From the NCBI GenBank assembly GCA_002256705.1, contig NQJI01000107.1, positions 1-5,733 of the forward strand: 5,733 nt of DNA, read 5' to 3'. The stretch comes from Methylococcaceae bacterium NSM2-1. Lineage in GTDB: Bacteria > Pseudomonadota > Gammaproteobacteria > Methylococcales > Methylomonadaceae. The translations under genes and the position numbers were made by a program. Shown here one piece after another: positions 1-5,733 of this stretch; the stretch's first letter is position 1; every line of letters begins with the position of its first letter. Below the pieces are notes generated by a model. It saw only the letters and a list, made by a program, of their open reading frames with translations, made no database searches and was not told the DNA's origin.

Positions 1-1788
1 CCTGATACTGCGACTGACTCCGATTATGAGCATATTGAAGGCGTTATCGGTCATGAATATTTTCATAATTGGACGGGAAATCGCATTACCTGTCGAGACT
101 GGTTTCAGCTTAGCCTGAAAGAAGGCTTTACGGTATTTCGCGACCAGGAATTTACCGGCGACCGCACCTCCAAAGCGGTAAAACGCATTGAAGTTGTCAA
201 CAATCTGCGCACGCGTCAGTTTGCAGAAGATGCAGGTCCCATGGCGCATCCGATACGACCTGATGCTTATATAGAAATTAACAATTTCTACACTTTGACC
301 GTGTATGAAAAAGGCGCCGAAGTGGTGCGTATGATCCACACTTTGCTGGGTGCGGAAGGCTTTCGCAAAGGCAGTGATTTATATTTTGAACGTCATGATG
401 GCCAAGCGGTAACCTGCGATGATTTTGTCAATGCGATGGAAGCGGCTAACTCCGTTGATTTAACCCAATTCCGTCGCTGGTATGCACAGGCAGGAACACC
501 GGTATTGACAGTTCAGCAATCATATAACCCTTCAGCACAAATCCTGACTTTAACCATCAATCAGCATTGTCCGCCAACGCCTGGACAAGCTGTTAAAGAA
601 CCGCTACATATTCCTGTGACTGTCGGTTTAATCAACAAAGACGGAGTTATCTCGCCGTGTAAACTGCAAGAAAATACTCAAGCCAGTAATGAAATCATTT
701 TACAAGTAACCCAGGCCGAGCAAACCTTTACCTTTGAGGATCTAAAAGCACAGCCTGTAGTCTCTGTTTTAAGAGGCTTTTCCGCGCCTGTTAAGCTGGT
801 CATGGAGCGCAGCCTTGAAGAACTGGCGTTTTTATTAAGCTATGACAGCGATACCTTTAATCGCTGGGAAGCAGGACAGCAACTTGCGGGGCAGATTATT
901 TCCGGGCTAATCGCTGATGTGCAAAACGGCCGGCAGATGCTGATAAATCCGATTATTGTCACTGCCTTTAAACAGGTCATGGGACAATCATGGGATGACT
1001 TGTCGTATTTTTCATTATTATTAAGCCTTCCCTCAGAAACCTATCTGGCAGAGCAAATGCAGGTTGTCGATGTAGAAGCTATTCATAAGGCCAGGGAGTT
1101 TGTCGTGCTGAGCTTGGCTGAACAACTACAAACTCAGTTTAAAACCCTATACCTGGATAATCATCGGGACGAGTCAGGGGTATTTGATGCCGGCGCTATT
1201 GGCCGCAGACGCATCAAAAACACCTGTTTAGCTTACTTAGGCAGACTTGAAAAACCGGACATTCAACAATGGTCACAAAAGCAATTTGACACGGCTAGAA
1301 ACATGACCGATCAAATAGCGGCTTTAGCAGTCGTTGTGAATGGTTCACATCCCGCAAAACAGGAGTGCCTGGCCGGTTTTTACCAGCAATGGCAAGCGGA
1401 AGCGTTGGTCATTGATAAATGGTTTGCACTACAAGCATCAAGCCATAATCCCGACACCTTTGCTACTGTTCAGGCATTAATGCAGCATCCTGCGTTTGAT
1501 TTAAAAAATCCAAATCGGGTTAGAGCCTTGATTGGCGCATTCAGCCAGGCGAATCCTTTACATTTTCATGCTGCCAATGGACAAGGTTATCAATTTCTTG
1601 GCACTCAGATTATTGCACTCAACACCTTAAACCCGCAGGTTGCTTCACGCATGTTAAGCCCATTAACGTCATGGCGCAGATATGACGCAGGCAGACAAGC
1701 GCTGATGAAAGCACAATTGGAAAGGATAATGACCACCGAGGCTATTTCGAAAGACGTTTATGAAGTGGCAAGTAAAAGCCTCGCCTGA
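1..1788 (+). CDS. pepN: Aminopeptidase N (M1 family zinc metallopeptidase), C-terminal part
   Basis: Cytoplasmic zinc aminopeptidase that removes N-terminal residues from peptides during protein turnover. The frame is open from base 1 and gives 595 residues; by alignment from memory with E. coli PepN (870 aa), residue n here corresponds to about n+279, so the N-terminal domain and the GAMEN exopeptidase motif lie off the left edge. The zinc site is visible: HEYFH at residues 18-22 (bases 52-66) and the third ligand Glu41 in the LKEG motif (121-123), the HEXXH-X18-E spacing of M1 enzymes. Tyr102 in TVYEKGAEV (304-306) matches catalytic Tyr381 of E. coli. The remainder covers the linker and the large helical C-terminal domain, with the conserved NPNRVRALIGAF and NPQVASR blocks near the end. 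The ATG at 241 is internal and not a start. The gene appears intact within the window, with no frameshift. A probable hairpin terminator follows the TGA. Confidence 0.97.
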   Translation, partial: PDTATDSDYEHIEGVIGHEYFHNWTGNRITCRDWFQLSLKEGFTVFRDQEFTGDRTSKAVKRIEVVNNLRTRQFAEDAGPMAHPIRPDAYIEINNFYTLTVYEKGAEVVRMIHTLLGAEGFRKGSDLYFERHDGQAVTCDDFVNAMEAANSVDLTQFRRWYAQAGTPVLTVQQSYNPSAQILTLTINQHCPPTPGQAVKEPLHIPVTVGLINKDGVISPCKLQENTQASNEIILQVTQAEQTFTFEDLKAQPVVSVLRGFSAPVKLVMERSLEELAFLLSYDSDTFNRWEAGQQLAGQIISGLIADVQNGRQMLINPIIVTAFKQVMGQSWDDLSYFSLLLSLPSETYLAEQMQVVDVEAIHKAREFVVLSLAEQLQTQFKTLYLDNHRDESGVFDAGAIGRRRIKNTCLAYLGRLEKPDIQQWSQKQFDTARNMTDQIAALAVVVNGSHPAKQECLAGFYQQWQAEALVIDKWFALQASSHNPDTFATVQALMQHPAFDLKNPNRVRALIGAFSQANPLHFHAANGQGYQFLGTQIIALNTLNPQVASRMLSPLTSWRRYDAGRQALMKAQLERIMTTEAISKDVYEVASKSLA

Positions 1789-1800
1789 ACAATAATCTCA

Positions 1801-1864
1801 AAAAGCCGTATTGATTTACTCACGCGAAATCCAACCGTGAGCAACGCTTTTCTATCCATTTTTT
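1801..1864 (+). terminator. Probable rho-independent terminator of pepN
   Basis: Thirteen bases after the pepN stop a compound inverted repeat begins. The outer arms are AAAAGCCGT (1801-1809) and ACGCTTTT (1844-1851), pairing with one bulged C; the inner arms are CTCACG (1819-1824) and CGTGAG (1836-1841), a perfect 6-bp stem with an 11-base loop. The right side runs into T-rich sequence including six consecutive T at 1859-1864. Position and U-rich tail suit termination of pepN, although the stem is interrupted and only moderately GC-rich. Confidence 0.45.
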
Positions 1865-1889
1865 ATGCTTATTATGGTGGATAAAAAAG
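1847..1889. repeat. AT-rich 12-bp inverted repeat upstream of the glycosyltransferase gene
   Basis: CTTTTCTATCCA (1847-1858) pairs with TGGATAAAAAAG (1878-1889) over 12 bp with one mismatch (C1852 against A1884); the loop is 19 bases. The left arm shares bases 1847-1851 with the outer arm of the preceding hairpin, so both cannot form fully in one RNA. No U-run follows the right arm, so it does not look like a plus-strand terminator. It could be an operator, an alternative RNA fold, or chance in AT-rich DNA. A TATTAT hexamer (1870-1875) in the loop resembles a -10 element, but no convincing -35 lies 16-18 bases upstream, so I do not call a separate promoter. Confidence 0.35.
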
Positions 1890-1936
1890 TCTGTCTCAGT
1901 CCATCATTTAACTTCCATACCTAGACATTAAAAACG

Positions 1937-3706
1937 ATGACTTCTTCCTCCCTTCAAACGGGCAACTCTGCCGGCGCCGGCAGAATGACCATTCTCAAGA
2001 CTAATCGCTGGCTTCTGGTTTTATCATTCATTGTCTGTGCCTATATGCTATTCGGCCGCCTGGGAGGTCTTGCATTAATCTCTCCGGATGAAGGGCGCAA
2101 CGCCGAAGTGGCGAGAGAAATGAGCCAGTCCCATTCCTGGCTGGTACCGACTTATGACGGACTTGCCTATCTTGATAAGCCGGCCTTTTACTTCAAGACT
2201 ATCGCGCTGTCCTTTTCACTGTTCGGGGAATCGGAAGGCGTTGCCAGATTATCTTCCGCTTTCTTTGGCTTTTCACTGCTCGTGGTCGTGTTCCTGTTTT
2301 GTCGGCGCGTGTACGACCAGCGTACCGCCATGCTTGCCATACTCATCGTAGCCACAACTCCGCTTTACATAGCCTTTTCCCGGTATGTCATTTTTGATAT
2401 GTCCCTGGCCTTTTTTGTAAGCGCCACCATTTTTGCGTGTTTTCTGGCGGAGGAGTGCGAAGGCAAACAGCGAATACGTTGGTATCTGATTGGTGCCTTT
2501 TCGGCGGGAATCGCCACCCTGATTAAAGGCCCTGTGGGGTTTATTGTACCCACCCTGGTGATTGCGATCTTCAATGGTGTTGAGGGTCGACTGGGCGTGA
2601 TGAAGAAGGTCTTTGCCCCGCGCAATTGGGCTGTTTTTTTTGCTGTTGTGCTACCGTGGTTTGTCGGGCTCTCGTTGCTCCGTCCTGACTTTCCTTATTA
2701 TGGCATTATGAGGGAATCGGTCGCCCGCTTTACCACCACCGAATTTCATCGTACAGCCCCTTTTTATTTTTATGCGCCCATCATTGCAGGTACCTTTTTT
2801 GCCTGGAGTCTCCTGCTGCCGGAATCCGTAGTTGCAGCCTGGCAGGAAAGAAAGCGCTGGTCTCGCGCCGATCGCCTGTTTGTCGTTTGGGCCATAGTTG
2901 TAGTATTGTTTTTCTCCGTTTCACAATCGAAATTGCCCGGCTACATACTCACTGCGATAGTCGCTCTTGGAATCCTGACCGCGCGTGTTTTTGCCAGCGC
3001 GCTGACCCACAGTGCCGGGCGTGCAGCCCGAATTGTATGGCATGGAACGATGCCTCTACTGCTGTTGAGTACAATAATGGCTGTATTGTTGGGCACGATT
3101 GCTTTAAATCCTGAACTGCTCAAAAGCAGACTCACGTTTAAACATGAGCTCTTTGATCTTTTCATACCCACGTTCTTACCCATGGCGTTATCTTTTGGTA
3201 TTGTTGCGCTCCTTGCAGCGCTCGCTATCTGGACTCGAAACACGCGGCTGGTATTTGCCGCCTTCATAAGTTTTCCTCTTCTTTTATTGACCGTCAATTT
3301 TGATCTTCTGGCTATTTATGCACAGACCCGCTCGTCGCGCAGCCTGGCCGAACGCATCCCGACAACGTTACCTCCGACTACCGAACTGGTTTGTATGGAA
3401 TGTTTGCCCCATGGCCTGCCGTTTTATCTCAAGCGTCAGGTGACGGTCTTGACCCGTGACGGCAAAGAACTATCCAGCAACTATGTTTCATTCACGCTAA
3501 ATTCCGGCAAGCCCTGGCCCGAGGGCGTTGTACCCTTAGAGCAATGGCAGCATTGGCTCGCCACCCGTACTCACCCGGTCTACCTGCTTGCCAGGAAAAG
3601 CCACTTGGCACTACTCAAAGAAATTGCGCAGGAGCGTGGCGTTGATGTGGTGGATCTGGATTCTAAATACTGGGCGGTCTTACTACCCACTCCAGCAGGA
3701 AACTGA
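1937..3706 (+). CDS. ArnT/PMT-like (GT39/GT83-type) membrane glycosyltransferase
   Basis: A 589-residue polytopic inner-membrane protein of the ArnT/dolichyl-phosphate-mannose mannosyltransferase superfamily (GT-C fold), which transfers a sugar from a polyprenyl-phosphate donor to lipid A, glycan or protein in the periplasm. Family signatures: ISPDEGRNAEVAREM at 48-62 with the acidic pair Asp51-Glu52 in the first periplasmic loop after TM1 (about 24-47), YLDKP at 78-82, SRYVIFDMSLAFF at 148-160, KGPVGF at 197-202, HRTAPFYFYAPI at 271-282 and SKLPGYIL at 331-338, all in the order seen in ArnT. I count roughly 12-13 hydrophobic segments up to about 458, then a soluble domain (about 460-589), periplasmic if topology follows ArnT, containing a CMEC pair (486-489). 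Start is uncertain: ATG 1937 gives a Ser/Gly-rich leader, while ATG 1985 (Met17) starts nearer TM1; neither has a clear Shine-Dalgarno. The next gene begins one base after the TGA. The donor and acceptor sugars are unknown, so no arnT symbol is given. Confidence 0.87.
   Translation: MTSSSLQTGNSAGAGRMTILKTNRWLLVLSFIVCAYMLFGRLGGLALISPDEGRNAEVAREMSQSHSWLVPTYDGLAYLDKPAFYFKTIALSFSLFGESEGVARLSSAFFGFSLLVVVFLFCRRVYDQRTAMLAILIVATTPLYIAFSRYVIFDMSLAFFVSATIFACFLAEECEGKQRIRWYLIGAFSAGIATLIKGPVGFIVPTLVIAIFNGVEGRLGVMKKVFAPRNWAVFFAVVLPWFVGLSLLRPDFPYYGIMRESVARFTTTEFHRTAPFYFYAPIIAGTFFAWSLLLPESVVAAWQERKRWSRADRLFVVWAIVVVLFFSVSQSKLPGYILTAIVALGILTARVFASALTHSAGRAARIVWHGTMPLLLLSTIMAVLLGTIALNPELLKSRLTFKHELFDLFIPTFLPMALSFGIVALLAALAIWTRNTRLVFAAFISFPLLLLTVNFDLLAIYAQTRSSRSLAERIPTTLPPTTELVCMECLPHGLPFYLKRQVTVLTRDGKELSSNYVSFTLNSGKPWPEGVVPLEQWQHWLATRTHPVYLLARKSHLALLKEIAQERGVDVVDLDSKYWAVLLPTPAGN
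1967..1984. repeat. 18-bp perfect palindrome between two candidate start codons
   Basis: TCTGCCGGCGCCGGCAGA is identical to its reverse complement over all 18 bases. It lies inside the first codons read from ATG 1937 and ends directly before the alternative ATG at 1985. As RNA it could form a 7-bp GC-rich stem with a GCGC loop, which would cover the region where a ribosome binding site for ATG 1985 should lie. As DNA it has the symmetry of a dimeric-regulator site. Role not known. Confidence 0.5.
3697..3700 (+). promoter_or_regulatory. Ribosome binding site fixing the amidotransferase start
   Basis: AGGA within GCAGGAAAC sits seven bases before ATG 3708. It lies within the last codons of the upstream glycosyltransferase gene, whose TGA (3704-3706) is separated from the ATG by one T. 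This supports start 3708 over the in-frame ATG 3588 and implies translational coupling. Confidence 0.8.
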
Positions 3707-3707
3707 T

Positions 3708-5561
3708 ATGTGCGGTATTTGTGGTTTAGTTGTCCATGAGGGGATGACGGAAGAGAATTCGATACAGCAACAGGTGAACATGATGGTTGACGCGTTGATG
3801 CATCGGGGCCCGGATGATACCGGGATTGACGGCGATCAATCGGCAATTTTTGGCATGACCCGGTTGGCCATTCGAGGTTTAAACGACGGCAAGCAACCGA
3901 TTGTTGACCGCGACAGCGGTGTCATGATGGCCTGCAATGGCGAGATTGATAACCACCAAGAGTTGCGTGCATGGTTGCTTGATCGTGGCCGGACTGTTGA
4001 GCAGAGTACCGACGTCGCAGTAATTCCCGCCTTGTATCTGGAGCTGGGCGATGCCTTTGTGGAACGGCTCAAGGGGGCCTTTGCTATCGCGATCTGGGAT
4101 CCGCGCGAGAAAAAATTATTGCTTGCCCGTGACCGCGCAGGCGAACGACCACTTTTTTACTCGGTCAACGACGGCATCGTTGCTTTTGCCTCGCTGATTG
4201 CAGCATTGGTATCGCCTGGCTCACATGCCTTTAACATCAGCACGAACGCCGTTCATGGTTATTTGCAATCCGGCTTTTTTGTCGCACCTGAAACCCCCTT
4301 CAAGGACATTCAAAAAGTGTCGCCGGGAGAGGTGGTAACGATAGATGTCACTGGCATTCAACGCAGACGTTACTGGCGTTGGGATATAGTACAGTCTACC
4401 AAACAGACGGGCTCTTTGGATGCGTTCGACAAAATTTTTCGGGAGTCAGTGCGGCGGCAAAGCGAGGTTGATGTCGATTTTGGTCTGTTTTTAAGCGGCG
4501 GCCTTGATTCTTCTTTAATCACTGCGGTTACCCGATCCATTCGCCCGGAAAAAACACTAAAAGCCTACAGTCTTCGCTTCAGTGAAGCCTCGTATGACGA
4601 AGGACATTATGCCGCACAAGTGGCAAACACCTTGGGTGTTGAGTTCGTACCAGTCTGGGTGCGCCCCGAAGATTTTCCGCCTACCATCGCCAAACTGGTC
4701 CGTCAGGTCGGCGAACCGCTTGCCGATCCCGCCTGGGTGCCCAGTGCTCTTCTGGCCAGCCGTGCCGCGCAGGATGTGCGCGTTGCTTTGGTTGGGGAAG
4801 GTGCGGATGAACTATTCGGCGGCTATCCGACCTACTTTGGCGCAGGACTTGCCGGATATTATGCGAAGCTTCCCGAACCAGTCAGAACATTGATTCGACG
4901 AGGGGTAGAAAGCTGGCCGGCGAGCGATAAAAAAGTAACGATCCCCTTTCTGCTTAAACGCTTTATTCAGGGCGATGACCTGGATTTTCTTGGCCGCCAC
5001 ATACTCTGGACTTCCTGCATCTCACCTGCGATTTTGAATCGCCTCGGTGTAACACCACCATCGATTGCGAGACCCGGTTATTTGTCAGCAGAAATGCTGG
5101 ATCGACTTCAACAGCATGATCTCGAAACGTCGCTGGCGGAAGGTTTGTTGACCAAGGCAGACCGTGCCAGTATGAAATCAGCGCTGGAACTGCGTGCGCC
5201 CTTTCTCGATCAGGAAGTAATGGAATTCGCCGCCTCTCTCCCTGAGAAGGAGCGTATCCATCGATTACAAACCAAAGTTTTTCTGAAACGGTATGCACTG
5301 AGATACCTGCCCGCGGAAATAGTGCACCGCAAAAAGCGGGGTCTATCTGTACCCTTGAGCAGCTGGTTGCGCGAACCGCTGTATGAATGGGCTAAATCAA
5401 GATTATCCTCGCCTCTGCTGGATCGCGTCGGCGTTAATTGTTTCGTTGCTGTGGATCTGTTGCAGGAACACAGGCAACGCAAGGCTGATCATGCCCGGTC
5501 AATCTGGACATTAATAGTTCTTAGCGAATGGCTGGACTGGGTGTCCGAAGTTGAAGATTAG
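3708..5561 (+). CDS. AsnB-like glutamine-dependent amidotransferase (asparagine synthase family)
   Basis: A 617-residue, probably cytoplasmic two-domain enzyme. The N-terminal class II glutaminase (about 1-210) releases ammonia from glutamine: Cys2 in MCGICG becomes the N-terminal nucleophile after Met removal, followed by HRGPDD (32-37), Arg52, NGE (77-79) and Asp102, matching Arg49, Asn74-Glu76 and Asp98 of E. coli AsnB. The synthetase domain (about 235-617) activates a carboxylate with ATP: PP-loop SGGLDSS (263-269), GEGADELFGGY (363-373), LLTKADRASMKSALELRAPFLD (480-501) and KKRG (542-545). ATG 3708 is chosen because it exposes Cys2 and has an AGGA site; extending to ATG 3588 adds 40 residues, would bury Cys2 and overlaps the upstream gene. 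It is longer than E. coli AsnB (about 554 aa) and closer in size and motifs to AsnB-like proteins of polysaccharide and exosortase clusters. Several usually conserved positions differ: SLIAAL (162-167) for SEIKAL, NGEIDNH for NGEIYNH, RAGERPLFY (143-151) for RLGIKPLYY, and Val362 for Ser before GEG. Asparagine synthesis is possible; amidation of a sugar or other envelope precursor fits the neighbour better. Confidence 0.9.
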   Translation: MCGICGLVVHEGMTEENSIQQQVNMMVDALMHRGPDDTGIDGDQSAIFGMTRLAIRGLNDGKQPIVDRDSGVMMACNGEIDNHQELRAWLLDRGRTVEQSTDVAVIPALYLELGDAFVERLKGAFAIAIWDPREKKLLLARDRAGERPLFYSVNDGIVAFASLIAALVSPGSHAFNISTNAVHGYLQSGFFVAPETPFKDIQKVSPGEVVTIDVTGIQRRRYWRWDIVQSTKQTGSLDAFDKIFRESVRRQSEVDVDFGLFLSGGLDSSLITAVTRSIRPEKTLKAYSLRFSEASYDEGHYAAQVANTLGVEFVPVWVRPEDFPPTIAKLVRQVGEPLADPAWVPSALLASRAAQDVRVALVGEGADELFGGYPTYFGAGLAGYYAKLPEPVRTLIRRGVESWPASDKKVTIPFLLKRFIQGDDLDFLGRHILWTSCISPAILNRLGVTPPSIARPGYLSAEMLDRLQQHDLETSLAEGLLTKADRASMKSALELRAPFLDQEVMEFAASLPEKERIHRLQTKVFLKRYALRYLPAEIVHRKKRGLSVPLSSWLREPLYEWAKSRLSSPLLDRVGVNCFVAVDLLQEHRQRKADHARSIWTLIVLSEWLDWVSEVED

Positions 5562-5591
5562 GTAGCCGAGCACGTTTGTAGCACGTTGATT

Positions 5592-5733
5592 CTAGCTTAT
5601 GCCCAGGCTTTTCCGTTGTCTCTGGGCCAGAATCCACTTCAATGACAGGGTCAACAAAAAGAAAGCGGCGGCAGCGATGCCAAGATATTGCGCAAGATGG
5701 GATATATCGGCTTGTATGGCACCTGCACCGACC
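5592..5733 (-). CDS. C-terminal end of an unidentified membrane protein
   Basis: Reading the minus strand from the right edge, the frame starting at base 5732 gives 46 residues before TAG (plus-strand CTA at 5592-5594). It contains one clear hydrophobic helix (YLGIAAAAFFLLTLSLKWIL, residues 16-35) followed by a short basic tail (AQRQRKSLGIS), which by the positive-inside rule would be cytoplasmic. This is what the last transmembrane helix of a polytopic transporter, for example of the major facilitator superfamily, looks like, but there is too little to name a family. The gene is convergent with the amidotransferase gene, 30 bases tail to tail. The alternative minus-strand frame is also open but gives a Cys- and Arg-rich peptide with no sensible pattern. 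Confidence 0.6.
   Translation of the reverse strand, partial: VGAGAIQADISHLAQYLGIAAAAFFLLTLSLKWILAQRQRKSLGIS

Noticed and set aside
241..243. ATG 241 as the start of the peptidase gene
   Set aside because: The frame is open and clearly PepN-like back to base 1, including the HEXXH zinc site at 52-66, so this Met is internal.
1870..1875. TATTAT as the -10 of a promoter for the glycosyltransferase gene
   Set aside because: No -35-like hexamer occurs 16-18 bases upstream, and the AT-rich setting makes such a match expected by chance.
2365..3297. Minus-strand open frames at 2365-2625 and 2941-3297 inside the glycosyltransferase gene
   Set aside because: They are antisense to a well-supported gene and encode Arg/Lys/Ala-rich peptides with no recognisable domain.
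3588..3707. In-frame upstream extension of the amidotransferase beginning at ATG 3588
   Set aside because: It overlaps the end of the glycosyltransferase gene, has no family similarity, and would bury Cys2, which must become the N-terminal nucleophile; ATG 3708 has an AGGA site at the right distance.
4582..5482. Open frames in other frames of the amidotransferase gene, on both strands
   Set aside because: Each lies wholly within a coding region whose motifs run continuously through it, and none shows a domain or a convincing ribosome binding site.
5601..5627. GCCCAG/CTGGGC inverted repeat as a terminator for the convergent genes
   Set aside because: Only a 6-bp stem with a 15-base loop, no T-run on either side, and it lies within the coding end of the minus-strand gene.

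Overview
The window looks like chromosomal DNA of a gammaproteobacterium. The best evidence is the first gene, an aminopeptidase N that can be aligned by eye with Escherichia coli PepN almost residue for residue through its catalytic domain and again at its C-terminus. I cannot name the genus from sequence alone.

Layout: (1) 1-1788, plus strand, is the C-terminal two thirds of pepN, entering from the left edge and already open at base 1. (2) 1789-1936 is a 148-base intergenic stretch with two inverted repeats that share bases: a probable terminator for pepN and a second AT-rich stem closer to the next gene. (3) 1937-3706, plus strand, encodes an ArnT/PMT-like polytopic glycosyltransferase of the inner membrane. 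(4) 3708-5561, plus strand, encodes an AsnB-like glutamine-dependent amidotransferase. Its true start is ATG 3708, which places the nucleophilic cysteine at residue 2; a longer reading from 3588 is wrong. (5) 5592-5733, minus strand, is the C-terminal end of an unidentified membrane protein that converges on the amidotransferase gene.

The glycosyltransferase and amidotransferase genes are separated by one base, and the ribosome binding site of the second lies in the last codons of the first, so they are almost certainly one transcript and translationally coupled. ArnT-like enzymes move a sugar from a polyprenyl-phosphate carrier to an acceptor on the periplasmic face. AsnB-like enzymes outside asparagine synthesis often amidate carboxyl groups of sugars or other envelope precursors. 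The pair therefore reads as a small envelope-glycan modification module, but donor, acceptor and amidated substrate cannot be read from the sequence. The pair is more GC-rich than pepN in the lines I counted, and no other polysaccharide genes are visible nearby, which fits an inserted two-gene cassette beside a housekeeping gene. I see no CRISPR array, insertion sequence, tRNA or rRNA.
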